Source of the DNA: CBDFGN01 sp965247065
GTDB lineage: Bacteria; Bacteroidota; Bacteroidia; Cytophagales; Cyclobacteriaceae
Direction: 5' to 3'
DNA: 64,000 nt
Assembly (NCBI GenBank): GCA_965247065.1
Contig: CBDFGN010000006.1
Location: 1,612,001 to 1,676,000, forward strand
The notes beneath the pieces are model-generated. The model had not been told where the DNA came from. It worked only from the letters and a program-made list of their open reading frames with translations, and did not search any database. Below are positions 17,484 through 27,310 of the stretch, piece after piece. Position 1 is the first letter of the stretch. Each line of letters starts with the position of its first letter. Both the position numbers and the translations under genes were made by a program.

Positions 17484-20424
17484 ATGGAAAGCAGCCTTCT
17501 AAAACAGCAGTACAGGTCCACATTAATCAAATACAGGAAATTTACCCACCGCTTCCAGCGCCATATTAGGAACCATACCTTTGGGCAGTTATCGGCAAAA
17601 CACCGGAACCGCCTTTTGCGCACCATTGAACGCCTGAAACGTCGGCTAACAGCTCTACAGCTGCAACTGAAACTAGGAATTGCCGGCGCCAGTTTGTGTC
17701 TTGCTGTGGGGATGGTTGAAGAAGGTTTGGCCCAGGCTCCGGTTACGACCGGTTCTGAATTCCAGGTCAATTCCTATACTACCAATTTTCAGCGGTTAGC
17801 CTCCATGGCCATGGATAGCGATGGGGACTTTGTGGTAGCCTGGGAGAGTAAATCTTCAAGACGGATCAGGCCGGGGTATTTACGCACAACGCTACAATTC
17901 AAGTGGAGCCACACAGGGTGCAGAATTTCCCGTAAACACTTATACCACCTCGTCGCAGGACCAGGCATCTATTGCCATGGATAGCGATGGGGACTTTGTG
18001 ATTACCTGGGATAGTAATCATGCAGGGACCACTTTTGGAGTGTTCGCTCGACGCTACAATTCAAGCGGGGTAGCTCAGGGTGTGGAATTTCTGGTCAATA
18101 CCTCTACCACTGGAGAACAGATTAATACTTCCATTGCCATGGATAGCGATGGAGACTTTGCGATTGCCTGGGAAAGTTATCAGGATGGAGACGGCTATGG
18201 CGTTTACGCACAAAGGTACAATGCCTCGGGAGTAGTTCAGGGCGGAGAATTGCAGATCAATAGTTTTACGACCGGAGCGCAGTCCTCCCCATCCATAGCC
18301 ATGGATGACGACGGGGACTTTGTGATCACCTGGCATAGTAATGGTCAGGATGGATCCTTAAATGGTGTTTACGCTCAACGCTACAATGCAGCTGGAGCAA
18401 CCCAGGGGGCAGAATTTAAGGCTAACGCCCATACCACCAGCTATCAACAGTCTCCTTCCGTTGCCATGGACAGCGATGGGGACTTTGTGATTGCATGGCA
18501 GAGTAATGATCAGGATGGATCTGTTTTTGGCGTCTACGGCCGACGTTACGATGCGACTGGAGTAGCCCAGGGCAGCACAGAATTTCTGGTCAATTCTTAT
18601 ACCACCGACGACCAGTCTAATCCTTCCATAGCCATGGAAAGTGATGGGGATTTTGGGATTACATGGCAGGGCGATACTCAAGACGGATCTCAGTACGGTG
18701 TTTTTGCCCACCGCTACCATATCCCTACATGTGAACCCACGACCAATCTTGTATCGTCCAACTTGATGGACAACAGCGCCGATCTTAGCTGGGATGCCGT
18801 GGCCTATGCCAGTAGCTATGAGATCCGCTACCATATACCAGGGGTATCCACATGGCAGCTAACCACTTCTTCAACTAATTCCAAGACCATCACCGGCCTT
18901 GGGGCGGGTACCAATTACCAGTGGAAGGTGAAAACCGTATGCGCCTTCGGTAAGTCCGGTAATTCCGCAACAGAAAGTTTTACCACCACCGGTGCAGTCG
19001 CATGCCCGGTCCCAACTAACCTTTCGGATGCCTCAGTCAGCGATACTGAACAGGACCTGGACTGGGATGATGTAACCGAAGCCGATCATTACGAGGTCCA
19101 TTACCGGGTCAAAGGAACCTCGGGCTGGATAATGGCGACCCCGGGCACCAGTGACCTTAGCCTTACTACGCTGACTGCAGGCACTTTATACCAATGGAAA
19201 GTGCGATCGGTATGTGTCATGGACGGATCGTTGGTTTCTGACTTCACTGTCAACCAGGAGTTTACAACTACGGGTACCGTGGCTTGCGCGGTGCCGTCTA
19301 ACCTGGGCAGCGCCCAGGTCAATGACAATGAGCAAAGCCTGACCTGGGATGCGGTCACCGGGGCCGTCAGTTATGAAACTCGCCACCGCGTCATGAACGG
19401 GGCAGGCAGTTGGATAAATACTACCAGCGGTACCAATAGCCTTAATCTTACTTCTCTGCAGGCGGGAACTACCTACCTCTGGAGAATCCGATCGGTTTGT
19501 GCAATGGACGGATCCCTGGTGTCCCTCTATTCCTCCAAACAAATCTTTACCACCAGCGGATCTGCCGCCTGTGCGGTTCCAACCAATCCGGTAGCCACTC
19601 CGGTAACCCAAACCAGCGAGGATCTAAGTTGGACTGCAGTCACTGGAGCCATAACCTATGAAATCCGGTATAAGGTGAAAGGTGCTGCTGCCTGGATCAT
19701 CGTCAGCTCAGGCACCAACAGCCTGTCCCTGACTGGTCTTTCCGCCGGAACCACCTATTCATGGAAAGTAAATGCCGTATGCGCGGCCGATGGATCGGTC
19801 GTTTCGCAGGGAGCCACCACTCAGATCTTTGTCACCAATGGCTCGCCGGCATGCGCCACTCCCACCGGGCTCTCGACCTCAGGCATTACCGCGAATTCTG
19901 CAGATATCAGCTGGGGAGCGGTTACGGGAGCGGTGGACTACAAGGTGGATCATAGGATTTCGGGATCCTCATGGATTACGAACTTCACCGGGGGAGCTGC
20001 ATCCACCACTATTTCCGGACTTAATGCATCGACGAACTATCAGTGGAGAGTCCGGGCCATTTGCAGCGTTGACGGTTCCCTTACTTCAGCCAACTCCATC
20101 AGGGAGAACTTTACTACCGCTGCAGGCGGTTCGTTAATTGCGACCCGGATCAGCCTTGAGCTCAAAACTTCCACCGAGGAAGCGGTAAACATATATAGCT
20201 ACCGGGACAAGATCTTTGTCAAGTTCCGCGATATGGATGTGGCTCAAAGTATTATTCACATCTACGGCATTGATGGACGAATGAGCCACGAGATTGACAA
20301 TCGACAGAGTCCTCAGCAGGATTTGGAGTTGAAACCATTTCTAAATGGTACTTCCAGTGTGCAGATTGTGAGGATCCTGTTGCCCGAAGGGGTGGTAACC
20401 AAGAGGGTTATGGTGAGAAGATAG
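17484..20424 (+). CDS. Secreted repeat protein with fibronectin-III domains and T9SS C-terminal domain, one frameshift
   Basis: About 979 aa after one repair. An unusual basic stretch (residues 1-63, rich in Arg/Lys/Leu/Gln) precedes the hydrophobic export segment (about 64-84, ending GLAQA). Next come about eight repeats of roughly 55 residues with the core MDSDGDFVITW and QDGS.YGVYAQRYN, then five fibronectin-III domains. The C-terminal domain resembles a T9SS sorting signal and ends EGVVTKRVMVRR. One extra T at 17855-17856 shifts the frame; the repeat pattern continues immediately in the second frame. The FN3 and C-terminal part is a close paralogue of the end of the 10078-13157 gene. Probably a cell-surface or secreted adhesin-like protein; the ligand is unknown. 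Confidence 0.8.
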
Positions 20425-20763
20425 TGGTTAGTCCTTAGTCCTTAGCATAGTAGTAAGTCGTAGGTCTACAGTCTCTGGTGATTTCCGCTAACCGTGTGGC
20501 GAATCCGGATCACTGAATAATCGCTCGCGGATCTATTTAACTGATCTAATCTTCAATTCTCAGTGCTCAATCTTCCATTCCCAGGGAGCCCAGTTTAGAT
20601 ATCCTCATGGTTCGGGATAAACAATTCAACAGAAAGACAAGCTAATCTCTATCGCTCGGTCCGGTAAATAAAATGCAAATGATTCGCCCAATTGGGGTAA
20701 GAATTATCATAGCAACCAGGTGCCAATTCCAACGTTAAAGCATTAAGGTCAAACTCAATACGT
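20425..20763. other. Intergenic low-complexity region
   Basis: No ORF is supported. The first 60 bases contain degenerate copies of GTTAGTCCTTAGTC, also found after the stop of the paralogous gene (13160-13175). The rest shows no recognisable signal. Confidence 0.5.
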
Positions 20764-21444
20764 ATGGAACCCAAAAAGTATCCGTCAGCGGATCTAGAAA
20801 AATGGCGTGGACTGTGGTTCAACGCAGCTCTTGTGTTAAGCTTATCAACTGTGATCATGGCCTTCGAATGGGAATTTGAGGCCGAGCCAAGTCTGATTGA
20901 CCTGGGATGTGTCACTGAAGAACTCGAGGAGATCCTTGAAATTCCTGCCACTCGACAGCCTCCGCCCCCGCCTCCTAAGATGAAGCAACCCAGAATAATC
21001 GAAGTGGAGAATGAGGAAGAAATTGAGGAAGAGGTACAACTGGATTTAGATATTGAAGCCGAACAGGATGAGGTGATCTCCGATCTGGTCCTGGACCCTG
21101 GTCCGGAGCCCGAAGATGAAGTCGCCGATGAGATTTTTACGATTGTGCAGGTAAATCCAGAGTTCAAGGGAGGCATGACCGCTTTCTACCGATTCTTGCA
21201 GGCAAATATGATGTATCCCTCAGTGGCTCGCCAAATGGAAATAGAGGGAAAGGTTTTTGTATCGATAGTAGTTGAGAAGGACGGAAGGTTGAGCAATATT
21301 CAAGTGGCCAAAGGGATTGGTGCTGGATGTGACCAGGAAGCATTAAGGGTAATAAGAATGTCTCCCATTTGGAATCCAGGTCTCCAAAGAGGCCGGCCGG
21401 TTCGGGCCAGGCTTATGGTTCCTTTGTTCTTCCAACTTAACTAG
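20764..21444 (+). CDS. TonB-family energy-transducer-like protein
   Basis: 226 aa. A short cytoplasmic N-terminus and one membrane anchor (about residues 17-36) lead to a Pro-rich then strongly acidic spacer (RQPPPPPPKMKQP followed by EEEIEEE). The C-terminal TonB domain (about 130-226) has EFKGGMTAFYRFLQANMMYP, the IEGKVFVSIVVEKDGRLSNI core, GAGCDQEALRVI and the final RARLMVPLFFQL. TonB proteins couple the ExbBD proton motor to outer-membrane transporters or act in related periplasmic links. The acidic rather than Lys-rich spacer is less typical, so an accessory role is possible. No exbB/exbD nearby. Confidence 0.8.
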   Translation: MEPKKYPSADLEKWRGLWFNAALVLSLSTVIMAFEWEFEAEPSLIDLGCVTEELEEILEIPATRQPPPPPPKMKQPRIIEVENEEEIEEEVQLDLDIEAEQDEVISDLVLDPGPEPEDEVADEIFTIVQVNPEFKGGMTAFYRFLQANMMYPSVARQMEIEGKVFVSIVVEKDGRLSNIQVAKGIGAGCDQEALRVIRMSPIWNPGLQRGRPVRARLMVPLFFQLN

Positions 21445-21610
21445 ATACTGTTGTAAGGTAGCCTCCAGATTACACCACAATCACCTGAGTAAACGAATAC
21501 AAAGTCCGAAGACTGGGCTACGCGCGTCGTTGTCCTTGGATTCGCCTGTATTTCAAATGTTGCGATTTAAGAGCCGGGTGATTCAGCTGGGATAAATAGG
21601 GTTCTATACT

Positions 21611-21674
21611 CAGAGAGAACGTCGAACTCCTGACCTTGCAGTCTAGACTTTTGAACTACACTGCCCATTCGCCA
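21611..21674 (-). other. Degenerate tRNA-like sequence
   Basis: On the minus strand the sequence contains GTAGTTCAA (D-arm-like), a CTGCAAG anticodon-loop-like heptamer (would read GCA, Cys) and GTTCGA (T-loop). The acceptor stem and anticodon stem do not pair acceptably, so a functional tRNA is not supported; a decayed tRNA or chance resemblance are both possible. Confidence 0.2.
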
Positions 21675-21736
21675 GAAACGCTGGAACTAGGAACTCGAGA
21701 CTTTCTGTATTAAATTACAAAGGGCAATTACACGGT

Positions 21737-22555
21737 ATGGAAGTATCAAAACTGCAAAAACTGGAAGAATGGTTCGGCGATAAGCCGGGCACAATCACCG
21801 CCTTTTCCGGGGGGGTCGATTCGAGCTTGGTTCTGTTTCTGTCCAAAAAATTTCTTCCCGAAACGACCATCGGTTGCATATCAGCCTCCGCGAGTCTCAA
21901 GCGAAAGGATTACGAAGAGGCTGTTGATTTTTGTATTGATTTCGACATCCCGCTTGAGGTGATTGAAACAAAGGAGATATTGGACCCGAGTTACAATGCC
22001 AATCCGGCAAATCGTTGTTTTTACTGCAAGAATCATCTATACACAAATATCCAGCAGGTTCAGCAAAAATATCCCGGATATATAGTCCTTAATGGAACCA
22101 ACACAGATGATTTGGGGGATTACCGGCCTGGAATCAGGGCCGCCCGGGAGCACCGCATAGGTTCTCCGCTTGCAGCATGTGGGATTTCCAAAAAAGATGT
22201 CAGAGAATTGGCCAGGAATATGGGTCTACCCAATTGGGATAAGCCGGCCAGCCCTTGTCTCAGTTCCAGAATTCCCTATGGTATGGAAGTTACTCTCGAA
22301 AAACTGCGTCAAATCGAAACCGCAGAGGAGATACTAAATGATTTCGGCCTGCGGGATGTTCGGGTAAGACATTTCGGCACTGAAGCCCGGATAGAGGTGC
22401 CGGTTCGGGAAATGGCATTGCTCAAATCCAACATAACCGAGATCTCCGGCTTAATAGAGAAAGTCGGGTTTGATAACTGCGTAGTGGATGAGGAGGGTCT
22501 TGTTTCCGGAAAATTAAACCGCTCGATAAACTTGCAAAATGGATCAACCGTTTGA
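21737..22555 (+). CDS. larE: LarE, ATP-dependent sacrificial sulfur transferase
   Basis: 272 aa. A PP-loop pyrophosphatase motif (SGGVDSSL, residues 24-31) adenylates the pyridinium dicarboxylate intermediate; LarE then donates sulfur to it in assembly of the nickel-pincer cofactor of lactate racemase. CFYCKNHLY, GTNTDDLGDYRPG and the conserved PASPCLSSRIPYG (with the sulfur-donor-position Cys) identify the family. The 3' end overlaps larB by 17 bases, so the genes are translationally coupled. First gene of a larE-larB-larC-small ORF operon; the racemase larA itself is not in the window. Confidence 0.93.
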   Translation: MEVSKLQKLEEWFGDKPGTITAFSGGVDSSLVLFLSKKFLPETTIGCISASASLKRKDYEEAVDFCIDFDIPLEVIETKEILDPSYNANPANRCFYCKNHLYTNIQQVQQKYPGYIVLNGTNTDDLGDYRPGIRAAREHRIGSPLAACGISKKDVRELARNMGLPNWDKPASPCLSSRIPYGMEVTLEKLRQIETAEEILNDFGLRDVRVRHFGTEARIEVPVREMALLKSNITEISGLIEKVGFDNCVVDEEGLVSGKLNRSINLQNGSTV

Positions 22556-23198
22556 AATCGATTTTGATCGGGAAACTAGGCTGGGATTTCCAGAAATAAT
22601 ATACGGTGCCTCAAAATCAACCCATGTGCTGCAAAACATACTGAAGTCCTACCTCGAAAAAGGGCAAAATGCTTTAGTAACCAAATTGCAACCGGTCAAG
22701 ATCGACGATCTAGCCAAATCTTTTCCTAACGCCACAGTCGACAAGGAATCGGGAGTATTCTTATTGGAATTGGATGAATCGGTTCTCGAAAAGAAGCAGG
22801 TAGCCGTTATTTCAGCGGGATCTTCGGATGCTTACGTCGTTAATGAAGTCTATTACACCCTGGCATATCTGGGAATTCAGGCTACTTGTGTGAGCGATGT
22901 TGGAGTTGCAGGGGTCCACCGCCTCTTGAAAAAGGTGGATCGTCTCAAGCAATTTAAAGTTTTGATAGTGGTAGCCGGTTTTGAAGGGGCGCTACCTACG
23001 GTGGTCGGTGGGCTGCTCCCCCAGCCAATCGTAGCAATACCTACGAGCGTAGGTTATGGGGTAGCGGAAGGCGGCCAGGTGGCGCTGAATACGATGCTAT
23101 CCAGCTGTGCTAACGGCATTTCAGTAGTCAACATCGACAATGGCTACGGTGCGGCAATGGCCGCATTTCGGATCTTAAGCCTGATTCGAAAAGGATGA
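22539..23198 (+). CDS. larB: LarB, pyridinium-3,5-biscarboxylate synthase
   Basis: 219 aa. LarB carboxylates and hydrolyses nicotinic acid adenine dinucleotide, the first step of nickel-pincer cofactor synthesis. The C-terminal two thirds resemble PurE (AIR carboxylase): VAVISAGSSDAYVVNE, YLGIQATCVSDVGVAGVHR, VLIVVAGFEGALPTVVGGL and PTSVGYG, with GISVVNIDNGYGAAMAA near the end. The N-terminus carries RLGFPEIIYGASKS. It overlaps larE by 17 bases and larC by 4 bases (ATGA). Length is slightly short of the usual 240-250 aa but the domain is complete. Confidence 0.93.
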   Translation: MDQPFEIDFDRETRLGFPEIIYGASKSTHVLQNILKSYLEKGQNALVTKLQPVKIDDLAKSFPNATVDKESGVFLLELDESVLEKKQVAVISAGSSDAYVVNEVYYTLAYLGIQATCVSDVGVAGVHRLLKKVDRLKQFKVLIVVAGFEGALPTVVGGLLPQPIVAIPTSVGYGVAEGGQVALNTMLSSCANGISVVNIDNGYGAAMAAFRILSLIRKG

Positions 23199-24406
23199 AT
23201 ATTTTATACGTAGAACCATTTTCAGGACTTTCGGGTGATATGATGCTGGGAGCGCTCTGCTCTTTGATAGAGGATTACTCCCGGATCCAAAAGTTGCCTG
23301 AGGATCTTGACCTCAACGATGCCCGGATAGAAATCGAAGAAGTAAAAAAGAACGGTATTGTTTGTAGGCATATTAAGGTGGTAGACCTCAATTCCGAACC
23401 TAAAAGCGCCAAAAAGGATCATAAAGATCACAATGATCATACCGCTAATCGCCCGTTAAAAGACATCAAACGGATCATTGACGCCTCTACCATAAGTGAA
23501 TCCGCCAAGAAGATTGCCCAAGATATTTTCATGATTATTGGCAAGTCCGAATCCCGTATTCACAATATACCGGTGGAAAAAGTCCATTTTCATGAATTAA
23601 GCGGTGTTGATTCGATCCTGGACATTGTCGGCTGCGCGGTCCTGTTGGACAAGTTGGAAATCGCAAAGACCTACTCCGATCCAGTATGTACCGGTTTTGG
23701 GATGGTTAAGACCCAGCATGGTCTTCTCCCGGTTCCGGCTCCGGCAACCGCCGATATACTACAGGGAATTCCCTGTTATAAGGGAGAGGAAGAGGGTGAA
23801 CGGGTGACCCCCACTGGGGCGGCCATTTTGAAATACCTTGAGCCCGAATTCTCGTTGCCCCCTATGACTACCAAGAAAATCGCGTATGGGCCGGGCCAGA
23901 AGGACTTTATTGGACCTAATGTAGTTCGTCTTTCCCTGGTTGAAACCACCAAGAAGGACGATTCCACCGAAATATGGGTTATCGAGTCAAATCTAGACGA
24001 TTCCACGGCTGAGTACCTGGGAACTGATTTCCAGAACCAGTTATTGGAAAACGGAGCCACCGACTTCTATTTTACCCCGGTCCAAATGAAAAAGGGGCGT
24101 CCTGGCCTCAAACTAACGGTACTTGCTTCAAGCGGTTCACTGGATAGGGTTAAAGAGTTTGTCCTGGAGAACACTTCTACCATCGGATTAAGGTACTATC
24201 AGGTGGAAAAGGACAGATTACCAAGGAAAAACGTGGAGATTGTAACAAAATATGGACCTGTTCAAGTTAAGGAGGTTGTCAGACCTTCAGGCAGCAAGAG
24301 TCACAAAATTGAATACCAATCGCTTATAGAGATTAGCAAAAAAAATAACATCAATATTCTGGAACTTGAAACGGAATTGTATAATTTAATATCTCATTCG
24401 TCATGA
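23195..24406 (+). CDS. larC: LarC, nickel-pincer cofactor nickel insertase
   Basis: 403 aa. LarC inserts nickel into the cofactor using CTP. It begins MNILYVEPFSGLSGDMMLGA, the family hallmark, and has the metal-binding His-rich loop (KKDHKDHNDH, about residues 73-82), the VHFHELSGVDSILDIVG motif, GERVTPTGAAILKYL and VIESNLDDSTAEYLG. In lactobacilli the protein is made from two frames by programmed frameshifting; here it is one continuous frame. It starts inside the larB stop (ATGA) and the next small gene starts inside its own stop. Confidence 0.93.
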   Translation: MNILYVEPFSGLSGDMMLGALCSLIEDYSRIQKLPEDLDLNDARIEIEEVKKNGIVCRHIKVVDLNSEPKSAKKDHKDHNDHTANRPLKDIKRIIDASTISESAKKIAQDIFMIIGKSESRIHNIPVEKVHFHELSGVDSILDIVGCAVLLDKLEIAKTYSDPVCTGFGMVKTQHGLLPVPAPATADILQGIPCYKGEEEGERVTPTGAAILKYLEPEFSLPPMTTKKIAYGPGQKDFIGPNVVRLSLVETTKKDDSTEIWVIESNLDDSTAEYLGTDFQNQLLENGATDFYFTPVQMKKGRPGLKLTVLASSGSLDRVKEFVLENTSTIGLRYYQVEKDRLPRKNVEIVTKYGPVQVKEVVRPSGSKSHKIEYQSLIEISKKNNINILELETELYNLISHSS

Positions 24407-24588
24407 AAAAGCGTAGTTTATTTATCATTATTGGCTTACTTCCGATGTTGGCAGCAGCCCATCCGCTTCCTATTCAACATTCCCATGATGGGATCCTGCA
24501 AGGATGGGAAGCCGTTGTTATTATTGCCGCAGCGATCATAGTTGCCATCGTCATAGCCAGAAGAGCTTGGAAACCCTTCAAGGGCTAA
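24403..24588 (+). CDS. Small His-containing membrane protein coupled to larC
   Basis: 61 aa. A signal-like segment (residues 2-19) is followed by a short extracytoplasmic stretch AHPLPIQHSHDG with three His and one Asp, a membrane segment (about 34-51) and a basic tail. The ATG overlaps the larC stop by four bases (ATGA), strong evidence for translational coupling. No family is recognised. The His cluster and operon position suggest a role in nickel supply for the Lar pathway, but that is inference. Confidence 0.6.
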   Translation: MKKRSLFIIIGLLPMLAAAHPLPIQHSHDGILQGWEAVVIIAAAIIVAIVIARRAWKPFKG

Positions 24589-24675
24589 TTTTCTAAACCC
24601 TTAACTCAAATCCGAAATTTCAAACTGTGGTTTCGGCTAGTTAAGTATTGTCTTTAAAATGAAAACAAATCCGCG

Positions 24676-25710
24676 ATGCAAGACCAAACTCCCACCAGCA
24701 CAAGTCGCCGTGAATTTTTGCAAAAGACTGTTGCTGCCGGGGCCTCAGCGATGGCTGTAGGTTCAGATATTGTGGCCAAAACTACAAATTGGGAAGAGAC
24801 AGGAGTCCCTGTCAGACCCCTCGGTAGCACTGGAGAGAACGTATCCATAATTTGTTTGGGCGGATGGCATATCCGATCTATCAAAGACGACCACGAGTCA
24901 ATTAAGGTAATGCATGCGGCAATCGGAGAGGGTGTAACCTTTTTCGACAATGCCTGGGAGTACCATGATGGCGGCAGCGAAGAAATAATGGGTCGTGCGC
25001 TGGACCAAGATGGGCTGAGGAAGAAGGTTTTCCTGATGACCAAGAATTGCGAGCGAGACTATGCCGGTTCAATGAGGAATTTAGAGGAAAGTCTGAAACG
25101 GCTGAAAACCGATTATCTGGATCTTTGGCAGTTCCACGAACTGGTCTATGATAACGATCCGGATTGGGTTTTTGAAAAGGGCGGAATAAAGGCTGCCATA
25201 GAGGCACAAAAGGCTGGAAAGGTTCGCTTTATTGGTTTCACGGGCCATAAGCACCCGAATATTCACCTGGACATGCTAAACAGGCCTTACGACTGGGATA
25301 CGGCGCAAATGCCGATAAACGTTATGGACAGTCAATATAGAAGCTTCGAGAACGAGGTCGTGCCGGTCTGTCTGAAGAAGGATGTCGCTATAATCGGAAT
25401 GAAGGCACTGGGAGGCGGAGGTCCCGGCATCATTCCCGCTAATACCGACATAACCGCCCAACAGTGCAGACGCTACGCCTTAAGTCAACCTATTGCTTCG
25501 CTCGTTTGCGGAATTTCTTCTTTGAAGGACCTGCACCAGGATGTTGCTATCGCCCGTGACTTCAAGCCAATGACTGATTCCGAGCAAAACGAATTGAGAG
25601 AGAAGGTTAAAGACCTTGCGGGAGATGGCCGCTTTGAATTGTTCAAATCATCCAAGTCTTTCGACGGTTCCCATCATCGGAAACAGCACGGCTTCACTGC
25701 TTCGTTCTAG
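24676..25710 (+). CDS. Tat-exported aldo/keto reductase
   Basis: 344 aa. The N-terminus has a twin-arginine signal (TSRREFLQKTVAAGASAMA), predicting export of a folded, NADP(H)-binding enzyme. The TIM-barrel motifs of the aldo/keto reductase family follow: RPLGSTGENVSIICLGG, GVTFFDNAWEYHDGGSEEIM (Asp and Tyr of the catalytic tetrad), KVFLMTKNC (Lys), LKTDYLDLWQFHEL (His), and a C-terminal LVCGISSLKDL. Substrate unknown. It lies 87 bp after the lar operon and is probably a separate transcription unit. Confidence 0.88.
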   Translation: MQDQTPTSTSRREFLQKTVAAGASAMAVGSDIVAKTTNWEETGVPVRPLGSTGENVSIICLGGWHIRSIKDDHESIKVMHAAIGEGVTFFDNAWEYHDGGSEEIMGRALDQDGLRKKVFLMTKNCERDYAGSMRNLEESLKRLKTDYLDLWQFHELVYDNDPDWVFEKGGIKAAIEAQKAGKVRFIGFTGHKHPNIHLDMLNRPYDWDTAQMPINVMDSQYRSFENEVVPVCLKKDVAIIGMKALGGGGPGIIPANTDITAQQCRRYALSQPIASLVCGISSLKDLHQDVAIARDFKPMTDSEQNELREKVKDLAGDGRFELFKSSKSFDGSHHRKQHGFTASF

Positions 25711-25774
25711 TCAAGGACCAAATCAGGCGGCATCGTTCGGAAAAAGGGCTCGCAAACGCTAATTCTATTCCGGG

Positions 25775-27100
25775 TCAGAAGCGACTCCACTTAAACCCCA
25801 GAAAGACGTTCAGCCTTTGGACATTTCCTGATTGAAAAATGCCCCGAAGGAGGTTTTCTGAGCCTACATAAACCGGCCCAAAGCGAGCGCTTACTCCGGG
25901 CATGACCCCGGCCAAGGAATTGTAGGAGATAGGTATCTGGAGCCCCCACTTGGCCCTTTCGTATCGCGGGGTAATTACATAACTGGAAAAATTCTTGGTC
26001 TTTTCAAAGTCTCGTTGACTTCCTTTTAAGGCCAAGTAGGCCGAAAAATTAACATAATACTCGCGAGTCACATGATATTCGGTCTGCACCGCAAACCGGG
26101 TGGGTAGATCGATATCAAATTCCCTGATGGGCAATTCAGAAGTTTTCTGGAGCACGTTGTTCAAGGTGTCCCCCAGCACAGCAAGAGACCCAGCCTTCCG
26201 AAATTTATCTAGCGGAATATCCTGATTGTTAGCAACATACTCTCCGCTATTCAATGATCCGGTATAGCTTATCCTACCCAAATCCAATAGGGCTAGTCCC
26301 AATTTGAATTTGTAATGGCTGTTCTGAGCAAAGAATCGATATTCTAATCCAAAAGATGATGCGATGGATGGGTTAGAGAAAATGCTGACTTTCCCTGACT
26401 CCGCCAGTTCATCAAGTTCACGGTTGTAAACAAATTGCATTACACCGCTCGCATGGGCCAGTGTGTCGCCGTTGTTCAGGGCGAACCCGAAGTTGTCTAC
26501 GTTAAGGTAGCTCGAACCAGCTCCATTTATGTATTTAAGGGTGATGCCGCCATCGATCTCGTGATCACCGGACTGAAACAATTTACGGGCGTAGGTACCA
26601 TTGATCTCCCACCATAGATGGCTACGACCCGTGACATATTGATCCTCGAAACTTGCTCCATAAGTAGCCGGGTCCTTAAAGTCCTGCCTTAGCAGATCCA
26701 ACAAACCGTCATTAGAAGACTCTGCAAAAAAGATCGAGCGCATTTTTATTTCTAATCCAAGTGATGAGCGCTCATTCAACCTGGCGACAATGGATGGCAG
26801 TTGGCCGTCCACGGCAATTAAGAATTCATCGCTATTTTCCAGGTAAGAAATGGGGTCACCCCCAAAGAAATTGGTCAGAGATTCAAAAGCCTTCGCATTT
26901 ACCGCCGAAAATTCCGCCCCAGCAATATTGACATAATAGCTGTACGGTGTATTCGCAATTGAGGCCGGTTGAACGTGCATTGCATGGACCGGCGCGTGGT
27001 TGTCGGTGATCAGGCCAGCCCAATCCTGAGTTCTGGCTTCAAAACCGGCCATCGTCCAAATAATTATCAAGGAAGGCCAGTAGGAAATAGCCTTGCACAT
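25775..27100 (-). CDS. DUF5723-family outer-membrane protein
   Basis: About 441 aa from the chosen start MCKAISYWPSLIIIWTMAG at 27100, which gives a normal signal peptide; the frame is open to 27223. The mature protein begins QDWAGLITDNHAPVHAMHVQ with PASIANTPYSYYVNI, a start typical of DUF5723 barrels. Alternating beta-strand patterns continue to the C-terminal Phe (FLGFKWSRF), the usual outer-membrane barrel end. Function unknown. No operon partner is evident. Confidence 0.72.
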   Translation of the reverse strand: MCKAISYWPSLIIIWTMAGFEARTQDWAGLITDNHAPVHAMHVQPASIANTPYSYYVNIAGAEFSAVNAKAFESLTNFFGGDPISYLENSDEFLIAVDGQLPSIVARLNERSSLGLEIKMRSIFFAESSNDGLLDLLRQDFKDPATYGASFEDQYVTGRSHLWWEINGTYARKLFQSGDHEIDGGITLKYINGAGSSYLNVDNFGFALNNGDTLAHASGVMQFVYNRELDELAESGKVSIFSNPSIASSFGLEYRFFAQNSHYKFKLGLALLDLGRISYTGSLNSGEYVANNQDIPLDKFRKAGSLAVLGDTLNNVLQKTSELPIREFDIDLPTRFAVQTEYHVTREYYVNFSAYLALKGSQRDFEKTKNFSSYVITPRYERAKWGLQIPISYNSLAGVMPGVSARFGPVYVGSENLLRGIFQSGNVQRLNVFLGFKWSRF

Positions 27101-27310
27101 AGCACCTGTTCTTGGAAAAAGATAATTACATATATAAATATTAAAATAAACGAAAAGGTAACCAACTGCTTTGCTAAACTTGCCCTTTATTGATTCTTCT
27201 TGAGGATCCATCATCCATGGCATTGCAGAGGAAGATGGAGATATCCAACTAGCTTGGCACTTTTTTACTGATTGAATACAACCTTCGCAGGTAATAGAAG
27301 GCCAGTTTAT

